Source of the DNA: an uncultured Ruminococcus sp.
GTDB taxonomy: Bacteria; Bacillota; Clostridia; Oscillospirales; CAG-272
Direction of reading: 5' to 3'
Assembly (NCBI GenBank): GCA_902791785.1
Contig: CADAXH010000032.1
Span: 1-10,877 of the forward strand
Length of the DNA: 10,877 nt
Every line of letters begins with the position of its first letter. Position 1 is the first letter of the stretch. The translations under genes were made by a program, and so were the position numbers. Shown in pieces: positions 1 through 8,300 of the stretch. The notes under the pieces are model-generated. The model had not been told where the DNA came from, ran no database searches, and worked only from the letters and a program-made list of their open reading frames with translations.

Positions 1-978
1 CTGAACGTCATCTTTCATGATTTCATCAATGACACATCTGACAAGGTCTACGCCTTTAGGTTCAACAAGTCTGGTAATCATTGAAATAACCGGAACATCG
101 GGTCTGACTTCAATTCCAAGTCTCTTCTGAAGTTCTTCCTTACATACAGACTTGTTTTTCAGTCCTCTTGGACTGTAATTTGCAGGAAGAGACTTGTCTG
201 TCTTAGGATTCCAGGCATCATAATCTATACCGTTCACAATGCCTGTAATCTTGTACGAGTACATCTGTGTAATGTAATGCAATCCGTACGAGTATTCCGG
301 TGTTTGAATCTCTTTTGCATACTGAGGGCTGACTGTCGTCACTTTGTCGGCGCAAACAACAGCTCCTTTTGTCAGGTTCAGAGCACCGTTGTAATCAACA
401 ATTCCCTTGTCGTTAACAGACAGAGAGAACAGATCACCAAGATTATCCATTCCAAACACACCCTGGTACTGAATGTTATGGATTGTAAACACTGCTCTGA
501 TTTTTGAATACTCACTTATTCTTTCATATCTCTGTTTGAGAAGTATTACTGCAAGTGCCGTCTGCCAGTCATTGCAGTGCAGTATGTCCGGATAAAAATC
601 CAAAGCTCTCATCATCTCGAGAACACATAATGAAAAATATGCGAATTTCTCTCCGTCATCAAAGTCGCCATACAGTGACTGTCTGTTGAAGTAGTGTTCA
701 TTGTCAATGAAATACCACTTCACTCCATCGTACTCAAGCATGAATATTCCGCAGTAAATAGTTCTCCATCCCAGATTAACTGTAATCCATCTGAGAAACG
801 TCATCTGACTCCTGAACTTGTCGCTGATTTTAGAATAAAGCGGAATTACTGCTCTTACATCGCAGTCGGGGTGATTTCTTCTGATTGTGGCCGGGAGAGC
901 ACCCATCACATCGCCAAGACCTCCTGTCGATGCAAAAGGTTGTGCTTCTCCTGCAGCATATAAGATTGATTTAACCAT
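1..978 (-). CDS. glgA: Glycogen synthase GlgA (ADP-glucose type, GT5), N-terminal 326 residues, cut by window edge
   Basis: Transfers glucose from ADP-glucose to the non-reducing end of alpha-1,4-glucan in the cytoplasm. The 326 visible residues are the N-terminal Rossmann domain and the start of the C-terminal one; family proteins are about 475-490 residues, so roughly 150 are missing, including the region of the catalytic Glu. Seen: STGGLGDV at 17-24 (the ADP-glucose loop, normally KTGGL), HCNDWQT at 134-140, IHNIQYQG at 166-173, NGIDYDAWNP at 249-258, and TRLVEPKG at 302-309, which keeps the Arg (303) and Lys (308) of the usual RLxxQKG motif. The ATG at 978-976 shares its A with the TAA stop of glgD (TAATG). 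An AAAGGA site sits 11 nt upstream inside glgD, so translation is probably coupled. It is the fourth gene of the glg operon. Oddity: the Lys of the KxGGL signature is Ser17. Family identity is secure. Confidence 0.96.
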   Translation of the reverse strand, partial: MVKSILYAAGEAQPFASTGGLGDVMGALPATIRRNHPDCDVRAVIPLYSKISDKFRSQMTFLRWITVNLGWRTIYCGIFMLEYDGVKWYFIDNEHYFNRQSLYGDFDDGEKFAYFSLCVLEMMRALDFYPDILHCNDWQTALAVILLKQRYERISEYSKIRAVFTIHNIQYQGVFGMDNLGDLFSLSVNDKGIVDYNGALNLTKGAVVCADKVTTVSPQYAKEIQTPEYSYGLHYITQMYSYKITGIVNGIDYDAWNPKTDKSLPANYSPRGLKNKSVCKEELQKRLGIEVRPDVPVISMITRLVEPKGVDLVRCVIDEIMKDDVQ

Positions 979-2117
979 TAAAGCATGCGTCCTTTTTCAA
1001 TATATACAGGCATTGTTGAATGTCCTGATATGCTCACTCCGTCTCTTATAACTACATCCTTGTCAGATACGACATACTGGAGAGTTACGTTTTCTCCTGT
1101 AAATGTGTCCTGGAACAGAATGGAGTTCATAACTACGGTATCCTTTCCGACTTTGACACCTCTGAACAGGATACTGTTTTCAACAGAACCTTCAATTATG
1201 CATCCGTCAGCTATAAGGCTGTCCTTTACATATGAGTTCTTGCTGAAGTATGTAGGAGCAGAGTTTCTTATCTTTGTATAGATCGGTCTGTCCGGATTGC
1301 CGAACAGATGATTGAAGAAATCTTCGTTCTTGATCAGTTCCATACTTACATTGAAGTAATCTTCGAATGATGTAAATTCTGCTACCGGATCCTTGTATTT
1401 GAATACTTTGTATTTCTTTCTGGAAACATCTTTCATGTAGATGTCTCTTGTAAGGCTCCAGTAGTGATGTGAAATGGCTTCAGATACAATCTCCTGAAGA
1501 TAACTTCTGTTCAATATGGTAATATTCAGACTGACGTCAGCTTCCTTGTCATATCTGTCCGGCTTGTACGTGAATCCGGTTACATTTCCTTTCCTGTCGG
1601 AATCAATGAATATGCTGTGTTTTGCCATTTCAGGATTGGCCTTGGTTCTCTTTACCACGAATGTTACGTCAGCTTCAGATTCTATGTGTTTTTCAAGAAC
1701 TTCTCTTAGGTCAATATTGCATACAACGTCGCAGTCACTGAGAATGACATACTTGCTGTTAAAAGATGAAATTGAGTAATTAACGCTCTCAAGAGCCTCA
1801 AGTCTTGTTGTGTAAAGGCTGTTCTCTGCATTTGCATATGCAGTGACAAAAGGAGGAAGGAAACGAACACCTCCTGAGCGTCTGGCAAGATCCCAGTCCT
1901 TTCCGCTTCCGATATGATCCATAAGAGAATGGTAATTGTTGTGCGTGATTATATTTACGTCAAATATTCCGGAATTGACCATGTTTGACAGAGCAAAATC
2001 TATAAGTCTGTATCTGCATCCGAACGGAATGGCCGCGGTAGAACGCATACGAGTCAAATCATGAAGCGTGTTGTCGTGAATATTGGAAAAAATAACACCA
2101 GTTGCTAAAGTATTCAT
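978..2117 (-). CDS. glgD: GlgD, non-catalytic-type paralogue of glucose-1-phosphate adenylyltransferase
   Basis: Likely regulatory partner of GlgC in ADP-glucose synthesis. Firmicute GlgD alone has little or no activity and forms a heterotetramer with GlgC (family knowledge). The 379 residues match the family length. The fold matches GlgC throughout: IPFGCRYRLIDFALSNMVNSG (starting at 30) parallels the GlgC PFGGKYRIIDF block, and RSGGVRFLPPF (80-90) parallels SGGVHVLPPY. The C-terminal third is a left-handed beta-helix with hexapeptide-like repeats. The sugar-nucleotide loop (GGQGSRL in GlgC) is replaced by FSNIHDN (10-16). The GDH motif with the catalytic Asp is replaced by SDCD (127-130), and FEEKP by TYKPD. 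These losses support a non-catalytic role. The start lies within the glgC stop (ATGA overlap), with AAGGAG 7 nt upstream. The stop TAA overlaps the glgA start by one base. Confidence 0.96.
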   Translation of the reverse strand: MNTLATGVIFSNIHDNTLHDLTRMRSTAAIPFGCRYRLIDFALSNMVNSGIFDVNIITHNNYHSLMDHIGSGKDWDLARRSGGVRFLPPFVTAYANAENSLYTTRLEALESVNYSISSFNSKYVILSDCDVVCNIDLREVLEKHIESEADVTFVVKRTKANPEMAKHSIFIDSDRKGNVTGFTYKPDRYDKEADVSLNITILNRSYLQEIVSEAISHHYWSLTRDIYMKDVSRKKYKVFKYKDPVAEFTSFEDYFNVSMELIKNEDFFNHLFGNPDRPIYTKIRNSAPTYFSKNSYVKDSLIADGCIIEGSVENSILFRGVKVGKDTVVMNSILFQDTFTGENVTLQYVVSDKDVVIRDGVSISGHSTMPVYIEKGRML

Positions 2118-3334
2118 TTATTTTCTCCTTTTCCGATCACTTCATCCAGATTGTCGTGATCAACAATTATGCTTCCTGTTATTCGGGTCTTTTTTGGAAT
2201 TGTAATATCTGCTCCGATGACTAGCGGAGACTTGTTATTTTCTTTTCCGTCACCGACTTCGGCATCTTTTCCTATGACTGTATCATGATCGATTATGGTG
2301 TAGTCAACTACGGCACCGCTCTTTATTACAACGCCGCTCATGATAACTGAATCCCTGACAATTGCTCCCTTCTCAACTGTAACGCTGTTTGAAAGGACAG
2401 AATTGTATACTTTTCCGGATATATTGCAGCCCTCAGTCACAAACGAATTCTGTACATCAGCACCTGCATTAATTCTCTGAGGCGGTTCCTGTTCGTGTCT
2501 GTAATAAATTCTCCACGATTTGTCAAACAGGTTGAATTTCGGATTCTTGCCCAGAAGGTCCATGTTGGATTCCCAGAGACTGGATATTGTACCAACGTCT
2601 TTCCAGTATCCTTCAAAGTTGAATGCATACATTTTCTTTCCGTCATCAAGCATCTTTGGAATAATATTCTTTCCGAAGTCGTTTGAGGATTCTTTGTCCT
2701 GCTCATCCATTTCAAGATATTTGATCAACACATCCGTACTGAAAACGTAAATGCCCATTGAAGCATTGTTGCTCTTCGGATGCGCAGGCTTTTCTTCGAA
2801 GTCCACGATTCTGTTTTTGTCGTCTGTATTAAGGATGCCGAATCTCTTAGCCTGATCCATCGGCACTTTCAGTACCGCGATTGTGCAGTCAGCTTCATTT
2901 TTCAAATGCTCCCTGATCATTTTGGAGTAGTTCATTTTGTAAATGTGGTCTCCGGACAGAATTAGAACGACCTTCGGAGAATATCTCTTTATGAAGTTGA
3001 TGTTCTGGTAAATTGCATTTGCAGTTCCCTTGTACCAGTCAGAACCTTTCTTTCCCTGATAAGGCGGAAGGACATGTACTCCACCTGAAGATTTGTCAAG
3101 GTCCCACGGTTCTCCGTTTCCAATATATTCATTCAGAACAAGAGGCTGGTATTGTGTCAAAACACCGACGGTATCAATCCCCGAGTTTACACAATTGGAT
3201 AATGGAAAGTCGATAATTCTGTACTTTCCACCGAACTGTACGGCAGGCTTGGCCATTGTTTCAGTCAGAGTGTATAAACGGCTTCCTTGTCCGCCCGCAA
3301 GCAGCATGGCGACACATTCTTTTTTCTTGAACAT
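2114..3334 (-). CDS. glgC: Glucose-1-phosphate adenylyltransferase (ADP-glucose pyrophosphorylase) GlgC
   Basis: Makes ADP-glucose and pyrophosphate from ATP and glucose-1-phosphate, the committed step of bacterial glycogen synthesis. It has 406 residues, near the usual 380-430. The N-terminal nucleotidyltransferase domain shows LLAGGQGSRLYTLT (11-24), KPAVQFGGKYRIIDFPLSNC (29-48), SGGVHVLPPY (83-92), SGDHIYKMNY (127-136) with the presumed catalytic Asp129, FEEKP (179-183) with the glucose-1-phosphate-binding Lys182, and SMGIYVF (192-198). From about residue 290 onward hexapeptide-like repeats form the C-terminal beta-helix used for oligomerisation. ATG 3334 is chosen because AAAGGAA lies 9 nt upstream in the 18-bp gap after glgB and the protein starts just before the GGxGxRL loop. 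The stop TGA overlaps the glgD ATG by 4 bp. Unlike the neighbouring GlgD, all catalytic motifs are intact, so this is the active subunit. Confidence 0.98.
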   Translation of the reverse strand: MFKKKECVAMLLAGGQGSRLYTLTETMAKPAVQFGGKYRIIDFPLSNCVNSGIDTVGVLTQYQPLVLNEYIGNGEPWDLDKSSGGVHVLPPYQGKKGSDWYKGTANAIYQNINFIKRYSPKVVLILSGDHIYKMNYSKMIREHLKNEADCTIAVLKVPMDQAKRFGILNTDDKNRIVDFEEKPAHPKSNNASMGIYVFSTDVLIKYLEMDEQDKESSNDFGKNIIPKMLDDGKKMYAFNFEGYWKDVGTISSLWESNMDLLGKNPKFNLFDKSWRIYYRHEQEPPQRINAGADVQNSFVTEGCNISGKVYNSVLSNSVTVEKGAIVRDSVIMSGVVIKSGAVVDYTIIDHDTVIGKDAEVGDGKENNKSPLVIGADITIPKKTRITGSIIVDHDNLDEVIGKGENK

Positions 3335-3352
3335 CTTCTTCGTTCCTTTCTG

Positions 3353-5269
3353 TCACTTGGATATTTTGAATATATAAGCTCCGTAGGATGGCAAATCGAA
3401 TCTGATTCCGTGATGCCATTGTTTGTTTTCCCTGTAGCTTGTTGTTTTGACCTGATTGAATTTCTTGATCCAACCACCGTATTTTTCATCAACCGACGAA
3501 ATAACGACATTGTATCTTCCGGACTTGTTAACTCTGAGATAGTATCCGTTTCTCCATTCCGGAGAAAAGTTCATTACCACATAGTATTCATTTCCGTCAG
3601 AGTCTCTTCTTAGATAAGCCAATGTATTCCAGTCGCTCTGGTTTGCTTCAATCCACTCGAAGCCGTCCCAACTGTCGTCTATTTCGTACAGAGGCTTGCT
3701 GGACACATAGACCCCGTTCAGGTCTTTTACGTACTCTCTCATCATTCTGTGCTTCGGATACTGAAGCATGAACCATTCAAGCTGGTTTGTGTAATCCCAT
3801 TCCCTGAATGGAGCATATTCGGTTCCCATGAACATCAGTTTTTTACCCGGAAGAGTCATCATGTACATCAGGAATACTCTCATGCACGCAAATTTATCGT
3901 CATAGGATCCGAACATCTTGTCCAGCAGCGCTTTTTTGCAGTGCACGACCTCATCATGAGATATAGGAAGCACATAATGCTCACTGAACGCGTACATCAT
4001 CGGGAACGTAAGTTTGTTATGATGGTATTTTCTGTACAGCGGGTCAACGGATACATATTCAAACATATCGTTTGCCCAGCCCATATTCCATTTGAAATTG
4101 AAACCGAGTCCGCCCATATATACAGGTTTTGTCAGCATAGGCCACGCTGTTGACTCTTCTGCGATCATCATAGCGTAAGGATATTCTGCAAATACTGCGG
4201 TATTCAGTTTTTTAAAGAACGCAATTGCTTCTTTGTTGTGATTGTTGCCCTCGTCATTGGGGACCCATTCACCGGGCTTTTTATCAAAGTCAAGATAAAG
4301 CATTGCTGCAACAGCATCTATTCTGAGTCCGTCGACGTGGTATTTTCTCATCCAGAACAGCGCATTGGAAACCAGGAAAGACTGGACTTCAGGTCTGCCG
4401 ACATCGAAGCATCTTGTTCCCCAGCCCTTGTGTTCCATTCTGTCTTTTCCCTGATATTCATACAAGTGTGTGCCGTCGAAGTCAATGAGACCATGCTCGT
4501 CTTTCGGAAAATGAGCCGGAACCCAGTCCATGATTACACCGATATTTGCTTTGTGAAGTTCATTTATCAGGTATGCCAGATCCTGTGGTGTTCCGAAACG
4601 GGATGTAGGCGCATAGTAACCTGTCACCTGATATCCCCACGACCCGTCGTAAGGATGTTCTGCTAAAGGCATAAATTCAACATGAGTGTAGTTCATCTCT
4701 TTCAGATACGGTACAAGTTCTGCGGCAATTTCTCTGTAGTTCAGATAGTTTTGTCCGCCGACATTTGACTGTCCGTTTCTGGTTTTCCATGAACCGAGAT
4801 GCATCTCATATATGTTGACCGGTGCATGGTAGAAATGCGAAGAAGAATTGTCAAAAGGAATCCCCCTTCTGCTGATCCATTCAGAATCCGACCACTGGAA
4901 ATTATCTATGTCCCATATTATGGATGCAGTCTGGCTCAGATTCTCAGAGAAGAATCCGTACGGATCGGATTTCATTGTTGTCTTTTTTCGGGAGAAAATC
5001 TTGTACTTGTATTTGTTTCCCTCGTACGAGTCATTCGCATATATCTCTTTGTACCAGGTACCGTCGTCGCATCTTTCCATAGGCATTGAATCGGTCCAGC
5101 CGTTGAAATCGCCTACCAGGTTGACCTGTCTTGCATTCGGGGCCCAGACCCTGAATGTGTACTTGTATTTTCCGTCAGGTCTTTCAATGTGGCAGCCAAG
5201 CCATTCATATGATGAAAAATTTGTTCCCTGATGAAACAGGTATGGAGCAAGTTCGTCATTTTTATGCAT
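3353..5269 (-). CDS. glgB: 1,4-alpha-glucan branching enzyme GlgB (GH13)
   Basis: Cuts alpha-1,4-glucan and rejoins the fragment as an alpha-1,6 branch. It has 638 residues, close to Bacillus-type GlgB and shorter than E. coli GlgB (728), which carries an extra N-terminal domain. A CBM48 beta-sandwich comes first (about 20-110; YTFRVWAPNARQVNLVGDFN at 37-56). The GH13 barrel shows DWVPAHFP (248-255), GLRIDAV (314-320) with presumed nucleophile Asp318, IAEEST (369-374) with acid/base Glu371, and SHDEVVH (437-443) with Asp439. An all-beta C-terminal domain follows from about 540. The frame is open up to 5392, but I chose ATG 5269: GGGAGG lies 9 nt upstream, the -10 box is at 5303-5308, so the longer start would lie upstream of the transcript, and the extra 41 residues are not CBM48-like. 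First gene of the glg operon, followed 18 bp later by glgC. Confidence 0.97.
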   Translation of the reverse strand: MHKNDELAPYLFHQGTNFSSYEWLGCHIERPDGKYKYTFRVWAPNARQVNLVGDFNGWTDSMPMERCDDGTWYKEIYANDSYEGNKYKYKIFSRKKTTMKSDPYGFFSENLSQTASIIWDIDNFQWSDSEWISRRGIPFDNSSSHFYHAPVNIYEMHLGSWKTRNGQSNVGGQNYLNYREIAAELVPYLKEMNYTHVEFMPLAEHPYDGSWGYQVTGYYAPTSRFGTPQDLAYLINELHKANIGVIMDWVPAHFPKDEHGLIDFDGTHLYEYQGKDRMEHKGWGTRCFDVGRPEVQSFLVSNALFWMRKYHVDGLRIDAVAAMLYLDFDKKPGEWVPNDEGNNHNKEAIAFFKKLNTAVFAEYPYAMMIAEESTAWPMLTKPVYMGGLGFNFKWNMGWANDMFEYVSVDPLYRKYHHNKLTFPMMYAFSEHYVLPISHDEVVHCKKALLDKMFGSYDDKFACMRVFLMYMMTLPGKKLMFMGTEYAPFREWDYTNQLEWFMLQYPKHRMMREYVKDLNGVYVSSKPLYEIDDSWDGFEWIEANQSDWNTLAYLRRDSDGNEYYVVMNFSPEWRNGYYLRVNKSGRYNVVISSVDEKYGGWIKKFNQVKTTSYRENKQWHHGIRFDLPSYGAYIFKISK

Positions 5270-5278
5270 ATGCGTACA

Positions 5279-5284
5279 CCTCCC
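5279..5284 (-). promoter_or_regulatory. Ribosome binding site of glgB (GGGAGG)
   Basis: GGGAGG, continuing into GGGAGGTG, ends 9 nt before ATG 5269. It is the best Shine-Dalgarno match in the 109-bp dnaE-glgB gap and decides the glgB start against the longer open frame that begins inside dnaE. Confidence 0.85.
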
Positions 5285-5302
5285 AAACTCAGCTGAATAT
5301 AT

Positions 5303-5331
5303 ATTATAAACTCTTTTATAAGTTTTATCAA
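5303..5331 (-). promoter_or_regulatory. Sigma-A type promoter of the glgBCDA operon
   Basis: On the minus strand the -35 box TTGATA (5331-5326) is separated by exactly 17 bp from a perfect -10 box TATAAT (5308-5303). The predicted transcription start is near 5296, giving a leader of about 27 nt with the glgB ribosome site in it. No riboswitch could fit in so short a leader. The promoter lies immediately downstream of the dnaE terminator, so glg transcription looks independent of dnaE. An imperfect AT-rich inverted repeat (AAACT, 8 bp, AGTTT; 5308-5325) fills the spacer. I see no recognisable CcpA cre site here. Confidence 0.85.
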
Positions 5332-5333
5332 TA

Positions 5334-5345
5334 TTGTGCGCGCAA
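5334..5345. repeat. GC-rich near-palindrome just upstream of the glg -35 box, candidate operator
   Basis: The 12-mer TTGTGCGCGCAA matches its own reverse complement at 10 of 12 positions. It is a GC island in otherwise AT-rich DNA, 2 bp upstream of the -35 hexamer, and its last two bases run into the A/T tract of the dnaE terminator. The position suits an activator or repressor site, but a single copy with no known regulator is weak evidence. The self-complementarity is seen; the regulatory role is inference. Confidence 0.3.
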
Positions 5346-5371
5346 AAAAGAGAGACCGTCACCGATCTCTC
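5344..5371 (-). terminator. Intrinsic terminator after dnaE
   Basis: Read on the minus strand: a 9-bp stem (GAGAGATCG at 5371-5363 pairing with CGGTCTCTC at 5358-5350, including one T-G pair) closed by a GTGA tetraloop of GNRA type and followed directly by six T (5349-5344). It starts 7 bp after the dnaE stop codon. It should end the murB-whiA-dnaE transcript just before the glg promoter. Confidence 0.92.
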
Positions 5372-5378
5372 CAATTTG

Positions 5379-8300
5379 TCATTTTGCCACAACTGAATCG
5401 TCTCCGAGAATTCTTTTCAGCAGAGTAATCATTGTCTGATTGAGTTTGACTCCGCCCTGCATCTTAACAATTCTCTTGATATTTTCAATATAAATCGTCA
5501 CGCTGGTGTTTCCCGGGAAAAGTGCAAGTATCACAGAAATTCTGTCCATCAGACTTCTGTCTTCTGTTTTAAGCTTCAGGTACAGTTTTTCCGCATCTTC
5601 ATTTGTTCTGCTCACAGGCTGTTCTTCTTCAGCCGGAGTATAACCTTTGGGATTCGGAAGCAGCTGAATGGCTTTTTCCACAATAATCTTCGGTACATTT
5701 TCGTCCGACACGCTTATTTTTCCCATAACGGCTATCGGATTGTCTACGATGAAGAGCTGTCTCGATGTCTCAAGAACCTTAGGAAAAACAATCAGTTCGA
5801 TTTCTGAATACCTGTCCTCAATATTGACGAAAGCCATAGGATCACCATTGCGCGTCTTCTTGTCAGTTCTCGAAGATATGATACCGGATATCGTCACAAC
5901 CTGTCCGTCCCTGAAGGCTCCGCTGTTCTCATCTTCGGAAAAAGCATTGTTGATATCACTTATCTGAATGGCTTTGAGAGCTTTTGAATGCATTGAGTAG
6001 CTGTCAATCGGATGTCCCGAAAAGAACATTCCGGTGCTCTCCTTTTCCAGATTCAGTTTTTCTTTCAGAGACAGATCGGGAAGTTCAGGGTAAACATATT
6101 CTTCGTCATGTGACTCGCCTGCATCGGTCATAGAGAAAAAGTCAAACTGTCCGTCTTCTTCAAATTTTGCTTTTCTGGCATATTTGTCGATTATGGCTTC
6201 ATACTCGGAAAGCAGCTGGCTTCTGTACTGGCCGAGGGAATCGCATGCCCCGCTCTTGATGAGATACTCAACCTGTCTTTTGTTTATATCCTTGTCTGTC
6301 ATTCGGCTGATGAAATCTGTGAAAGATTTGTATTTTCCGTTTTCTTCCCTCTCACTCACTATTGCTTTCAGGAAAGGAAGCCCGACATTTTTTATTCCCA
6401 ACAGGCCGAATCTTATGGATTTTTCGCCATTTTTTACAACTACGCTGTACTTTTCAAATCCTTCGTTTATATCCGGGCCGGCAACTGGAATATTGTTCTT
6501 TCTGGCCTCTTCCATGTACATTGCTGTCTTGTTGAGATTGCCCATGACAGAAGTCAGAAGCGAAGCAAGATATTCGCACGGATAATGTCTCTTGAGATAC
6601 GCAGTTCTGTAGGACAAAAATGCATATGCTGTAGCATGGCTCTTATTGAATGCGTAGCTTGCAAACGACGACATTTCATCAAATATTTCTGTCGCGATTT
6701 CTTCAGACACACCGTTGGCTATTGAGCCTACGCACTTTACGTTTCCGTTCTCATCCTTGTCGCCGTATATGAAAGCGTGCCTTTCCTTTTCCATCTCGGC
6801 AGCTTTCTTCTTTGACATGGCTCTCCTGATGACATCAGCTCTTCCGAAAGTAAATCCCGCAATTGTTCTGCAGATCTGCATTACCTGTTCCTGGTAAATG
6901 ATGCAGCCCGAAGTCACTTCGAGGATGTCTTTGAGTTTTTCATGCTTGTAGCGAATCTTTTCCGGATGAAGCCTGTTTTCCAGATACAACGGTATAGAAT
7001 CCATTGGTCCGGGCCTGTACAGAGATATTGCAATTATAATATCCTCGAGGCAATATGGCTTCATTTGTGCAAGGAGCCTTTTCATTCCCGCAGATTCGAG
7101 CTGGAAAACTCCGTCTGTCTGGGAAGAGGAAATGAATTTATATGTTTCCTCATCGTCAAAAGGAACCTTCTTTATGTCAAATCCTGGTTCTGTTCTTTTT
7201 ATCTGCTTTTCTGTGTCGTCTATTATCGTCAGGTACCTCAGTCCGAGAAAATCAAATTTCAGAAGTCCGAGCTTCGCAACAGTCTCCATCGGGAACTGAG
7301 TCAGAACCATTCCGTTTCCGGTTGTCATTGGAACATAGTCATAGACAGGCTTGTCGGTTATTACAATCCCGGCCGCATGAGCTGAGGCATGCCTCGGCAT
7401 TCCCTCGAGAGCCATTGAGAATTTGATAAGTCTTTCAACTTCGGGATTCTCCCTGCACATTTCCCCGAGTTTTCCTTCCAGAGCCTGCTTCAGTGTTACA
7501 TGAATACCATCGGGAATGGTCTTTGACACCTTATCTACATCAGAGTAACCCATGCCTAAAGCACGGCCAACGTCCTTGACGACGGCTTTTGCGGAAAGTG
7601 TTCCGAAAGTAATAATTCCCGACACTCTGTCCCGCCCGTATTTTTCAGACACGTATTCGATTACCTCGTCTCTGCGCTCGTAATCAAAATCCGTGTCAAA
7701 GTCGGGCATACTTACTCTCTCCGGATTCAAAAATCTTTCGAACATCAAATCGAATTTGATTGAATCAACATCAGTAATACCAATCAGGTATGCCACAAGT
7801 GATCCCGCACCGGAACCTCTTCCGGGTCCTGTAGGAATATTCATGGATTTGGCTGCATTGATAAAATCTGCAACTATCAGGTAGTATTCCGAATAGCCCA
7901 TCTTTGTGATGACGGACAACTCGTATTCTATTCTTTCCAGATAGACTTTTTCGTTCTTAACACTTGTATAAGATATCTCTCCTGACTCTGTTTTCTTCTT
8001 GAATCCTTCGTATGCAAGTCTCTTAAGATAATCAACAGGATCTTCGCCAGTTTCCGGTTTGAACCTCGGCAGATACAGGTGGGAAAAATCGAACTCATAA
8101 CTGCACATGTCTGCAATTTTCTGAGTATTCTCCAACGCATCCTCAAAGTCCCCGAACAGAACTCTCATTTCAGATTCGGATTTAAAGTAGAATTCGTCAG
8201 TTTCAAACCCGAATGGTCTTCCGTCGGAAAAGCGGCTGTTTGTCTGAATGCACATCAGCATTGCCTGGCTGTCAGCATCAGATTTTTTTATGTAATGGAC

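Noticed and set aside
694..963. Plus-strand open frame of 89 codons opposite glgA
   Set aside because: The minus strand here encodes conserved GlgA sequence, so this frame is a shadow.
4238..4666. Plus-strand open frame of 142 codons inside glgB
   Set aside because: Antisense to the GH13 catalytic barrel coding region; no family resemblance.
5270..5378. Riboswitch, small RNA or CcpA cre site in the dnaE-glgB gap
   Set aside because: The leader is only about 27 nt and no cre-like consensus is visible; the only stable hairpin is the dnaE terminator.
5270..5392. In-frame 41-residue N-terminal extension of GlgB starting inside dnaE
   Set aside because: It would cross the dnaE terminator and the glg promoter, has no ribosome site, and the predicted transcript starts downstream of it near 5296.
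6942..7385. Plus-strand open frame of 147 codons inside dnaE
   Set aside because: Fully antisense to the conserved polymerase palm coding sequence, with no protein-family signature; a shadow frame.
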